A stretch of 64,000 nucleotides of DNA from an uncultured Lachnospiraceae bacterium (lineage in GTDB: Bacteria > Bacillota > Clostridia > Lachnospirales > Lachnospiraceae): the NCBI GenBank assembly GCA_937920345.1, contig CALGVA010000011.1, positions 1 to 64,000 of the forward strand, in the 5' to 3' direction. Of this stretch, positions 9,537 to 18,094 are shown piece by piece. Within the stretch, counting starts at the first letter, position 1. Every line of letters starts with the position of its first letter. A program made the position numbers and the translations under genes. Below the pieces are notes generated by a model. The model was not told where the DNA came from. It saw only the letters and a list, made by a program, of their open reading frames with translations, and did no database searches.

Positions 9537-12500
9537 TGCTTCTTCCCTCTCCTTCCACCGCTTTCTCTATCGCAATCAGCCTTGGGTCCGCTCCGTATCT
9601 GCCCATACGCTCGCCGTACACGACCACGCCAGCATCCTCCGCCTTGATCCGCAGCGCCAGATAACCTCTTTCTCCCGCAAGCCGCAGGTTCGCCTGCTCC
9701 ACCGGAATATCCAGTCGATAACCATACCCATAAGTTCCCATGCTCTGATACAAAGCTTCTTCTCCTGAACCACAGGCGCTGTTGGAAAATAAAGCCCGCC
9801 TGTCCCACGGGGCATCCGGCAGCGTATAAGTCCTGCTCTCTTCACCGATACTCACATGAATCGTGCCTGCACAGGCCTGCGCGTCGCTTAATCTGGTACC
9901 GGCAATGCACTCACAGGCCGATGCCTCCAGCCGCAGGACATAAGCTTGTTCCTCTTCCTTCCTCACCTTTACCGGCAAATGATAAACCAGCTCGCCCTCG
10001 CCCGCCATCCAGAATAAATGTCTTGCCGGCTCTGTTTCCTCATAATGTCCGGCGATACCGGTGGTCCGGACTCTGACCGGCCGGGCTGCATTGCAGACCG
10101 CGTTACAGTTCCCCCCGCAGGCCGCATGACGCGCCTTTCCCCCGGTCTCCTCACCGGTTTTTACGCAGTCTTCTTCACGCCCGCTGTCTTCCAGAATTTC
10201 CGTCTGGATGCTGCTGTCGCACAGCAGTTGTTCTCCCCTCCATAATTCGCAAAACCAATAAGCCCCTTTCATGCCAAAAGGCATCTCCAGACACACCTTC
10301 GCCGCCTCATAAGGCTGATAGCATTTTCCTGTAATTTCCATTTCCTGGCTATAGAACAAAATATCATCCTGCCCATCATAGTCGATTCCCTTTCCGATGA
10401 TCCTAAGCTGAAGCGGTTCCCCGGAAAGCGCGGCGTCCCAAAGGGAAACATATATAGGAATTTCGATCGTATTGCCGGCTCTTTGCCTTGTCAGGGGCGG
10501 ATAGTCCGCCAGCACCAGATTCTCACTGTTCACGCAGCCATACCCGGCGGGAGAAAAATCGCTGTGCACATAACCGAAATCCCTCTCCATTCTGGTATTG
10601 GTCAGCGGGCTGGTGTCTTCATTCTCCTGAGAACTCAGATTCATCCGGACAAATCCGGCGATCTCCGGATATAGACGGACCATTTGCTCGATCTGATTGA
10701 TATGCAGAAATTCGCTGATGATGACCGGCTGTCCGCTCTGGCATTCCCTTCCCGTAAAATCGGTTTCCCGTAAGTTCATCCGGCAGGTTCTCTGCAGCAG
10801 GTCACAGACCGCCTCCTCCTGCATCAACGTCTTATTTTGTTCCGCATAGCAGTTGAATACACTGCCCGGATAATTCTGCTTTGTGAGACGTCCAAAAAAT
10901 CTCCTCGCTTCACTGTAGCTTCCCGGATACATGTGATAATCCAGAATCTGTGTCAGTCCCGTCTTCGCATAGCCGGAATTGTCCACCAGCAGCACCTGCG
11001 GCATTTCTGTCCGGTACCGCTGCGCCATGTCCATCTGCCACGCCTGCCCTTCCGGCTCATCCCATGGACTTCTCTCATGATCTCCGGATAATCCCCACGA
11101 TTCATTGAATGCGGAAAACATGATAACACCGGGATGATAATTGTGTTTGCGAATCATGCGCCTGAACTGGTCTTCATAATTTTTGCGCCATTTTTCATCC
11201 CGGAACGTTGCATAGAAGCTGACCGGCATTTCATCCCAGACAAGCATCCCCGTCTCGTCACAGATCCGGTACCAGTCCGGTTCATTGTCCTTAATGTGCA
11301 TACGGATCAGGTTGTAGCCATATTCTTTCGCCTTTCGGATATCAAATTCCATGCTGCCCGGTTTCATTCCCTCAACTGCAGGATAAGTATAAAGCCCCCA
11401 GGGGGTGTACCCCTGATCCAGCACCCCTCTCATGTAAAAAGGCTTCCTGTTCAAAAACAGCCTGTTTCCCACTGTCTCAATCAAGCGAAATGCCGCCTTT
11501 CTGGCACTTTCCTCCACCACACGGCCATCCATGCTGACGCGCGCTTTCAACTCATAGTAAAAGGGATCTTCCGGGCTCCACAAGTGTACCTGATCCAATT
11601 CCATATAAAATATCGCCTGTAAAATCCCCGGTCTCTCCGCACTTTCTATTGCTTCCGATTTCTCCGTTATTTCCAGTCCTTCTGTTCTCTCCGGATTTTC
11701 TGCCTCTTCCGCACTTTTGGCTTCCTCGGAATCTCCACTTTTCTCCGGCTGCTCATCTGTCTGCAGATCGGCCTTGATGGCTTTACCGTCCAGAAGAATT
11801 TCCACCCCAAAACGCTTCTTCTCCGCATCCTTTTCCTGCCCATCATTCCGACAACCGGCAGTCCCGCACAATTTTCTTTTCTCTATCACCGCCTGTCCTT
11901 TTAAACGCAGTCTGCGTAAATCCTCTGTCAGAAATTCATAGGAAAGCAAGATATCCGTGATCCGAAACTCTCCCTGCTCTTCCAGCCAGACGTCCTGCCA
12001 GATCCCCGGCGCGTCGGTAAACCAGAAGCCCTGTTTTCCTTTACAGATGTCCGCCTTGTCAAAAGGATAGGTAACCCGAACGGTAATCCTGTATTCCCGA
12101 TCCGCCTGCATAGCGCCCAGGGACAGTCTTACGGGACCGTAGGAGCTTTCGAAGCTTCCCACCGGTTCATGATTCAGCCAGACTTTGCCATAACCGTTCA
12201 CCGCGCCTATCACCAGATCCCACTGTCCGTCCCTGACGGGGCAGACTGTTTTCTGATACCAGCCGGTATTACCAAGCTCCGCCGGATTCGTGGTCCATGC
12301 ATTATTTTGCCGCAGGTCATAAGCATCCGCCAGAAATGCTTCTCCGAATGCCGCCAGCGACTGCCAGGAAAAAGGCACCTGTATCCTGCGCCGCCACATG
12401 GTCCTGCCAAACCAGCCTTCTTCCTCGCCCCGATTCTCCGGATCCCATTCAAACCGCCATATACCATCCAGACAGATTCTGGTCCGGGAACCGGTCAGCT

Positions 12501-13407
12501 CTCCCTCCGGTATATGTGCCCGCCCGGGTTCCGGTTCCGGTATCCGGTATATGCGCTCTTCCGGATTCTGGTACCCGGTCTCTTCCGCCTGCCGCAGTCT
12601 GTCTGAATCTTCGCGTCTCACATCACGGTGCCGCATCAAAAAAGAAGAAAATCCTTCTTCGCCCGCGGCCACACAGCGGTATTCTCCATCCGGCAGATCC
12701 GCAAACACGAAATTGCCCTGATCATCCGTCTCAGTCCACCGGTTCCTTTCACCGGCAAGGTGCAGGCTCACATGCCCCGCCGGGACTCCTGTCTTGTCCC
12801 AGACGCAACGCCCTATGCAGTCGCTGCCTCTTCGTATCCCGGAAGCCTCGTATTCCCGGAACACCGCCGCCGTCGTAGGCGATGCGTCCGTCACAGACAA
12901 TGCCTGCAGTAGAATACGGGCATTTCCTTTGCGCCATTCCAGCTTCGGAAGATCACAGGACAGAACCTCCTTCCGGTCGATCAGTACGCACATCCTGTTC
13001 TCATGTAATTCCACGGTAACCCAAAGAGGCAGTGTAAAGGGAACACTTGCCTCTCCGAGTTCATAATATCTTCCTGCTCCGTCATACCGGAAGGTGTCTC
13101 CCAGCGGGACACCGTTCGGGATGCGCAGACTGATCCGATTTGACCAGAGTGCTGCCATTATATATGCATTGTAACCGCCGTCGCCGTAATAGAATCCGAC
13201 GCCCGCTCCGTCCTCCATAACCGAAAGCCTTGTGGTGAACCGGGCTTCTCTGCCGTCCACACGGAAATCGGATACCAGCATATGCCCGTTCCGGCAGCGG
13301 TCATGCTCTTTTAACAATACACTATGATCCGCTCCGTATTGTGCACACAGATCCGCCGGGCTGTTACAGTTTAAAAACATCCAGTCTTCTTTTCCGTACT
13401 GACGCAT
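9529..13407 (-). CDS. Large multidomain glycoside hydrolase family 2 protein
   Basis: A 1292-residue cytoplasmic glycosidase. In order: an N-terminal jelly-roll-like region (about 1-190), a carboxypeptidase-regulatory-like fold (TDDQGNFVFADLPDGEYRC, about 240-260), a GH2 sugar-binding domain from about 310, an Ig-like domain, the TIM barrel (about 640-960) with acid/base Glu in FNESWG near 767 and the probable nucleophile in IISEFLH near 899, then a C-terminal beta-rich region. Residues of about 551-598 are a Glu-rich low-complexity insert within the Ig-like region. No signal peptide. AAGGAG lies 9 bp before the start. The operon suggests both enzymes degrade the sugar imported by the adjacent transporter. 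Confidence 0.88.
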   Translation of the reverse strand: MRQYGKEDWMFLNCNSPADLCAQYGADHSVLLKEHDRCRNGHMLVSDFRVDGREARFTTRLSVMEDGAGVGFYYGDGGYNAYIMAALWSNRISLRIPNGVPLGDTFRYDGAGRYYELGEASVPFTLPLWVTVELHENRMCVLIDRKEVLSCDLPKLEWRKGNARILLQALSVTDASPTTAAVFREYEASGIRRGSDCIGRCVWDKTGVPAGHVSLHLAGERNRWTETDDQGNFVFADLPDGEYRCVAAGEEGFSSFLMRHRDVRREDSDRLRQAEETGYQNPEERIYRIPEPEPGRAHIPEGELTGSRTRICLDGIWRFEWDPENRGEEEGWFGRTMWRRRIQVPFSWQSLAAFGEAFLADAYDLRQNNAWTTNPAELGNTGWYQKTVCPVRDGQWDLVIGAVNGYGKVWLNHEPVGSFESSYGPVRLSLGAMQADREYRITVRVTYPFDKADICKGKQGFWFTDAPGIWQDVWLEEQGEFRITDILLSYEFLTEDLRRLRLKGQAVIEKRKLCGTAGCRNDGQEKDAEKKRFGVEILLDGKAIKADLQTDEQPEKSGDSEEAKSAEEAENPERTEGLEITEKSEAIESAERPGILQAIFYMELDQVHLWSPEDPFYYELKARVSMDGRVVEESARKAAFRLIETVGNRLFLNRKPFYMRGVLDQGYTPWGLYTYPAVEGMKPGSMEFDIRKAKEYGYNLIRMHIKDNEPDWYRICDETGMLVWDEMPVSFYATFRDEKWRKNYEDQFRRMIRKHNYHPGVIMFSAFNESWGLSGDHERSPWDEPEGQAWQMDMAQRYRTEMPQVLLVDNSGYAKTGLTQILDYHMYPGSYSEARRFFGRLTKQNYPGSVFNCYAEQNKTLMQEEAVCDLLQRTCRMNLRETDFTGRECQSGQPVIISEFLHINQIEQMVRLYPEIAGFVRMNLSSQENEDTSPLTNTRMERDFGYVHSDFSPAGYGCVNSENLVLADYPPLTRQRAGNTIEIPIYVSLWDAALSGEPLQLRIIGKGIDYDGQDDILFYSQEMEITGKCYQPYEAAKVCLEMPFGMKGAYWFCELWRGEQLLCDSSIQTEILEDSGREEDCVKTGEETGGKARHAACGGNCNAVCNAARPVRVRTTGIAGHYEETEPARHLFWMAGEGELVYHLPVKVRKEEEQAYVLRLEASACECIAGTRLSDAQACAGTIHVSIGEESRTYTLPDAPWDRRALFSNSACGSGEEALYQSMGTYGYGYRLDIPVEQANLRLAGERGYLALRIKAEDAGVVVYGERMGRYGADPRLIAIEKAVEGEGRSNE

Positions 13408-13440
13408 CCCACAGTCTCCTTTTTACATTCTAATGCTTCG

Positions 13441-14895
13441 TTATTCTAATTCCAGATTTCCGATTTCCGCTGTAAATTCCTCTTCCATGCCCGCCACCGC
13501 ATCTTCCGGGGTTATAGAACCATCCAATGCCTGTTGAATGTAAGTCTCCATCACGTCGCACAGCTTGGAGGAAATATAGGGCACGTCCACATCCGCCAGA
13601 GTCTTTGCATAGTTGAAGGATTCCATCAGCGCCTCATACAGTTCGCTTGATGCCTGTACTTCGGGGATCTCATAAGTTGAGGCGCGGCAAGGGTCCATCG
13701 TATTTTCAATCTTCAGCAGCTCACCATCCCGGGAGGTCATAAATTCGATGAATTTCCATGCCAGTTCTTTGTTCCGGCTCTCAGAAGCAATACTTGCTCC
13801 CCAGCCGCCAAGTGTAGGCGTCTTGCCGGGTGCAACCGCCACACCCACCTTATCCTTTACTGCAGAACCGTCCGCCTGACAGGTCAGCCACAAGCCGGGC
13901 CACTGCTCCATCATAGCGGCGTTGCCATTGGCGAAGAACTGATTTGCTTCGTCCCATCCCATCTGAACCCACTCTTTCGGCGCACTTTCCTGGAGCTCCA
14001 GAATCAGATTCATCGCTTCGACTCCCTCTGCATTATTCATATTAGGATTCAGATTCTCATCAATATCATCACCGCCCCGGTTAAAGAACAGAAGTCTCGT
14101 GCTTCCCTTTAACATCATCGCACAATAACCATAATCTACCGGAGAATCCGGATTCTGACTCCTGGTGAAAAATTCCGCAGCCTGCACCATCTCTTCATTG
14201 GTTTCAGGCACCTTCAATTCTGTGCCGTATTTTTCCTGATAAGCCGCCTTCAGCGTCTCATCCTCAAACAGATCCTTGCGGTAGAACAGCAGCATAACAT
14301 CCGGTTTATAGGGAATTGCCACCAGCTTACCGTCATAATAACCATAAGTATTGAACAGTCCCGGCAGGAAATCATCCAGATCATAAGACTCACCCGCATA
14401 AGTATTGATGATCTCCTCCAGAGGCTCTACCTTACCCGCAATGGCAAAGCTGTGCAGAATTGCAATCGGCGACAATACCACATCATATTTGTGTGTGTTG
14501 TTTAAATCCAGCTGTACTTTATCCGTATACTGCTCGCCCGGAATAGATTCTATGACTACCTTTGCACCTGACAGTTGTTCAAACACGGGCGCCACCGCAC
14601 TGACAGCTTTTTCAAAATCGCCGCTCATGACCGGAACCGTCAGCGTCTGTCCTTCATACTGACCATGCAGAGTGCCGTCCAGATCCAGATTCGTCAGTTC
14701 CGTGCCGTATTTCACGATTGCTTCACTCTGCTTTTCCTCGCCGCCCGCATTGTCAGTCTGCACATTTTCGGTTTCTGTGCCGCCTCCTTTTACCTCTTCC
14801 GACACGGCTACACCACATCCCGAAAGGCTGCCTGTCAGCATAATTCCGCAAAGTGCCGCCGCTAAAAATTTTTTCATCTGCTTTCTCTTTCTCAT
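13441..14895 (-). CDS. Sugar ABC transporter substrate-binding lipoprotein
   Basis: Family 1 extracellular solute-binding protein of the carbohydrate uptake (CUT1) class. The lipoprotein signal is MRKRKQMKKFLAAALCGIML followed by lipobox LSGC at residues 24-27. It ends in a short linker, then the binding fold with the conserved GWGASIA and AWKFIEFMTS stretches. 484 residues is usual. GGAGG precedes the start by 7 bp. It lies in the operon after two permease genes and before two glycosidase genes, so oligosaccharide uptake is expected. No ATPase gene is in the operon, so a shared MsmK/UgpC-type ATPase elsewhere is needed. Confidence 0.93.
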   Translation of the reverse strand: MRKRKQMKKFLAAALCGIMLTGSLSGCGVAVSEEVKGGGTETENVQTDNAGGEEKQSEAIVKYGTELTNLDLDGTLHGQYEGQTLTVPVMSGDFEKAVSAVAPVFEQLSGAKVVIESIPGEQYTDKVQLDLNNTHKYDVVLSPIAILHSFAIAGKVEPLEEIINTYAGESYDLDDFLPGLFNTYGYYDGKLVAIPYKPDVMLLFYRKDLFEDETLKAAYQEKYGTELKVPETNEEMVQAAEFFTRSQNPDSPVDYGYCAMMLKGSTRLLFFNRGGDDIDENLNPNMNNAEGVEAMNLILELQESAPKEWVQMGWDEANQFFANGNAAMMEQWPGLWLTCQADGSAVKDKVGVAVAPGKTPTLGGWGASIASESRNKELAWKFIEFMTSRDGELLKIENTMDPCRASTYEIPEVQASSELYEALMESFNYAKTLADVDVPYISSKLCDVMETYIQQALDGSITPEDAVAGMEEEFTAEIGNLELE

Positions 14896-14922
14896 ATGTT
14901 GTCCTCCTTTTTTTATACGGGC

Positions 14923-15759
14923 TCAGCCTTTTACCGCGCCCGCCATAGTTCCCTTAACGATATATTTCTGTGTTGCCATAGACAGAATAACCGCCGGTAT
15001 CATCGCCAGCACCCCCGCCGCCGCCAAAGAGCCGGAAGGTGTATCCTTATGTGTCTGTACCATACTGGCAATACCGATCGGCAGCGTTTTTTTTGCGTCC
15101 GAGGACTGCAGCACCAGCGCCAGGCCAAATTCATTCCATGCTCCTACAAACACCAGAATCGCAATAACAGCCAGGCCGGCCTTTACGAGAGGGAGTGCAA
15201 TCCGCGTATACATTTTAAACTCAGAACAGCCGTCTATCTCTGCGGATTCGTAAATCTCCGACGGAATATCCAGAAAGAAGCTGATCGAAAGCCAGATCGC
15301 CATCGGAAGCGCAAAGGAGATATAAGACAGCGTCAGTCCCCAAAGTGTATCCAGAAGGTGCAGCTTATTATAAATAATGTAGTATGGTATTGTGTACACA
15401 AGCGCCGGAATCATCCGGATCATCAGAATGGAATTCTGCAGCGCTTTCTTACCCTTAAACCCGTACCGGCAAAGCCCGAATCCCGCCATGGAAGCCAGAA
15501 TCAACGACAGCAGCGTTGTCCCTCCTGCCACCAGGAGGCTGTTCCCGAAGAAGGTCGTAACATGGGACTTTTGAAAAATCTCAATATAATTGTCCAGATA
15601 AAACGTATCCAGTATTAAAACAGGCTTTTCCACAAACACCTGGGCGGAAGTCTTAAAGGATGTGATCACTGTCCAGTACAGTGGAAAAATGAACAGGACC
15701 CCTAAGACCAGAAACACAATACCCAACCCGATTGACTGTAAAATCCGTTTTCTTCTCAT
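14923..15759 (-). CDS. Sugar ABC transporter permease (MalG type)
   Basis: Inner membrane subunit with six predicted helices, beginning IGLGIVFLVLGVLFIFPLYW. The cytoplasmic EAA loop EIYESAEIDGCSEFKMYTRI contacts the ATPase, and the C-terminus has the MalG-like pattern QKYIVKGTMAGAVKG. The start at 15759 (MRRKRILQ) follows GGAGGTGA; 21 further in-frame codons upstream overlap the previous gene and have no site. About 278 residues, normal. Confidence 0.93.
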   Translation of the reverse strand: MRRKRILQSIGLGIVFLVLGVLFIFPLYWTVITSFKTSAQVFVEKPVLILDTFYLDNYIEIFQKSHVTTFFGNSLLVAGGTTLLSLILASMAGFGLCRYGFKGKKALQNSILMIRMIPALVYTIPYYIIYNKLHLLDTLWGLTLSYISFALPMAIWLSISFFLDIPSEIYESAEIDGCSEFKMYTRIALPLVKAGLAVIAILVFVGAWNEFGLALVLQSSDAKKTLPIGIASMVQTHKDTPSGSLAAAGVLAMIPAVILSMATQKYIVKGTMAGAVKG

Positions 15760-15776
15760 ATACTCACCTCCAATCT

Positions 15777-16664
15777 CTAGGCTTTTTCTCTGCCTGCCAG
15801 CTTGAGAAACAGGAAAGAGCACAAAATGATGATCAGGAAGAAAATGTAAGCGCCTGCCGATCCCTCTCCTACCTCGTAATAGCGGAATGCCATCTTATAT
15901 ATTGTAGACGCCAGCGTCTCTGTCGCATTGCCCGGTCCGCCGTTTGTCAGGTTGTAGGCAATATCAAACATACGGATCGCGTCCATAAACCGTAGCGTAA
16001 CAATCAGCAAGATAAACTTCTTGATAAAGGGAAGCATAATCCGACAAAACTGCTGCCACCAGGAAGCCCCGTCCATCCGCGCCGCTTCAAGCAGTTCCTC
16101 CGGCACAGTTTTCAATGCCGCCATCAGAATCAGCGTACAGAGAGGCGTCGTTGCCCAAACCTCTACGATGATAATCGCTATTCTGGCCGGTATTACCTCG
16201 GAAAACCAGCTGACACGGTTCAGCCCCAGACTCACCAGAATTCCGTTGAGCAGCCCGTAGATCGGCGAAAACATCAGCTTCCATATGGTAGCTGTCACAA
16301 TAGGCGCTATCATCATAGGCATTGTAAAAATAATCTTTAACAGTTTTGACATCCGGGGCAGAAGCCTTGTATTCAACGTCACCGCCAGAATCAGTCCAAA
16401 CAGCAGATTTAATATGACCGCACTGACGGCAAATCCGAATGTCCAAAACGTTGAATCCCAAAAATCCGCACTCGTCAGCACCTTAATATAATTCTTAAGT
16501 CCCACGAACTTTATACTGCCTGATGCCATTGCCGTATTGTACCTGAAGAGACTGAGTCCAAAAGAATATAGCATGGGTATGATTGAAAAAATAAATAGAA
16601 ACAGTACTGCCGGACCGATAAAACATATTGCAGCTCTCTTTTTTTCCCGATTCAGCTTTCTCAC
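15777..16664 (-). CDS. Sugar ABC transporter permease (MalF type)
   Basis: First gene of the glycoside operon, with 295 residues and six predicted helices starting at AICFIGPAVLFLFIFSIIPM. The EAA loop is EELLEAARMDGASWWQQFCR. The start codon is GTG with GGTGAT just upstream. Partner of the MalG-type permease 17 bp downstream. Placing both permeases ahead of the binding protein is less common than the reverse order. The upstream region is shared with the divergent GntR/LacI hybrid regulator. Confidence 0.93.
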   Translation of the reverse strand: MRKLNREKKRAAICFIGPAVLFLFIFSIIPMLYSFGLSLFRYNTAMASGSIKFVGLKNYIKVLTSADFWDSTFWTFGFAVSAVILNLLFGLILAVTLNTRLLPRMSKLLKIIFTMPMMIAPIVTATIWKLMFSPIYGLLNGILVSLGLNRVSWFSEVIPARIAIIIVEVWATTPLCTLILMAALKTVPEELLEAARMDGASWWQQFCRIMLPFIKKFILLIVTLRFMDAIRMFDIAYNLTNGGPGNATETLASTIYKMAFRYYEVGEGSAGAYIFFLIIILCSFLFLKLAGREKA

Positions 16665-16783
16665 ACAATCACCTTTCCCTTTCTGTCTTCTTTATGATGT
16701 CATTTTACAATATCGTTATATCAATTAATATACTATATTTATTATATATTTCTGTTTTATTACACTTTTGTTTTCATCTGTAA

Positions 16784-16840
16784 AACCGCTTTTTATAGCA
16801 TAGAAATTTCTCCGCTTTTTACATTTACCGCATAGAAACC
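16784..16840. promoter_or_regulatory. Direct-repeat candidate operator of the glycoside operon
   Basis: GCATAGAAA occurs twice (16798-16806 and 16830-16838), 32 bp apart or about three helical turns, and each is preceded by CCGCTTTTTA. The pair lies in the roughly 300-bp AT-rich divergent region between the permease operon and the GntR/LacI hybrid gene. Binding by that regulator is inference. The rest of the region shows no gene. Confidence 0.4.
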
Positions 16841-16965
16841 TTGTAGTTAAGCGAAGTTCTATTTATGATAAACTATTTGTATATTTCTATTATTGTTGCT
16901 ATAATACTTATAAAGTCTTTGATTTATTTTCAGCAAAGTTAGTATATTAAGTTAGGAGATATCTT

Positions 16966-18048
16966 ATGAAAAACAGTCTTCCGCTTTACAGGCAGATCAT
17001 AATAGATCTGTTAGAGCAGATTCTGGATGGGGAACTGCGCCCCGGCGACAGAGTTCCTTCAGAGCACGAATTATCAAGCAGTTACCGCGTCAGTTCCATC
17101 ACCTCCAAAAATGCATTGACAGAGCTCGCCGAAAAGGGATATATCATCCGGATCAAAGGAAAAGGTTCTTTTGTCAATTCCGCCGATGCCCTGCTTCACA
17201 TCCCTGACTTCACCCGTACTTTGCAGCAGCGCATTGTCATGAAGGCCAAAACTATCGGTCTGGTCGTCCCTTCGATGAAAACAACGATTGACCAGCAGCT
17301 TTTGAATGCCATTGAGATGGAGCTTGCACCTACCGAATACATTCTCGCCATCAGCATCACCCGGGAAGACCAGTCGCTGGAATCTGCTTCCATACAAAAA
17401 TTCCGCGATAGCGGCGTGAGTGGTTTGATCATCTTCCCTACCGAACACGAAATGTACAATGAGGAAATCCTGAAATTAAACTTAAGTGATTTTCCGTTTG
17501 TACTGGTAGACCGCTATCTACGCGGTATTCGTTCCAGCTGCATTTATACCGACAACTATAACATTTCAAAGCAGGCCGTCCTGCACCTTTTGGAACAGGG
17601 CTGCCGGCACGTAGCCTTTCTTTCTCCTGACAGCCACAACACGGTTACTTCAGACCGCCTGAACGGATATCGGGACGGCCTTTACGAAAAGGACATGGCG
17701 GCATTACCCGAAAATCTTTGCCTGATTCCTCTTAGCGTAACCGATCCGGCCGAAAAAGAATCCCTTATTCTGCAATATTTGAAAAATCATCCTTATATTG
17801 ACGGTCTTTTTTGTGTGAATCGGGAAATCACCAAATATGCAGCCCGCCTGATGACAATTCATCAGCTCTGGGACCGCTACCACATCACCGCGTTTGATTA
17901 TCCTGACGATCACAGAATATCTTACATATCACAGGACATTGAACAGATTGCTCATAACTGTGTTCTGGAATTGATCGATTCCATTCAAAGCGGAAGAAAA
18001 GACCATCATGTCATCGTTCCAGCCCGCCTGATACCTTCACAGACATAG
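16966..18048 (+). CDS. GntR/LacI hybrid transcriptional regulator (AraR-like layout)
   Basis: 360 residues. Residues of about 1-70 form a GntR winged helix (LYRQIIIDLLEQILDGEL, RPGDRVPSEHELS, IIRIKGKGSFV). From about residue 90 a LacI/periplasmic-binding-protein fold begins (TIGLVVPS) and continues with SGLIIFPT, FPFVLVDRYL and GCRHVAFLS. This layout is known from AraR-type repressors, which release DNA when sugar binds. TTAGGAG precedes the start. It is divergent from the sugar transport/glycosidase operon, so it most likely controls that operon in response to the imported sugar. Confidence 0.88.
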   Translation: MKNSLPLYRQIIIDLLEQILDGELRPGDRVPSEHELSSSYRVSSITSKNALTELAEKGYIIRIKGKGSFVNSADALLHIPDFTRTLQQRIVMKAKTIGLVVPSMKTTIDQQLLNAIEMELAPTEYILAISITREDQSLESASIQKFRDSGVSGLIIFPTEHEMYNEEILKLNLSDFPFVLVDRYLRGIRSSCIYTDNYNISKQAVLHLLEQGCRHVAFLSPDSHNTVTSDRLNGYRDGLYEKDMAALPENLCLIPLSVTDPAEKESLILQYLKNHPYIDGLFCVNREITKYAARLMTIHQLWDRYHITAFDYPDDHRISYISQDIEQIAHNCVLELIDSIQSGRKDHHVIVPARLIPSQT

Positions 18049-18051
18049 AAA

Positions 18052-18078
18052 AACTGCCGTCCTTTGGGGACGGCAGTT
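18052..18078. terminator. Strong hairpin between convergent genes
   Basis: AACTGCCGTCC and its complement flank a loop of TTTG. It serves the regulator gene on the plus strand and glgP on the minus strand. Confidence 0.75.
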
Positions 18079-18094
18079 CCTGTTATATCAAATA

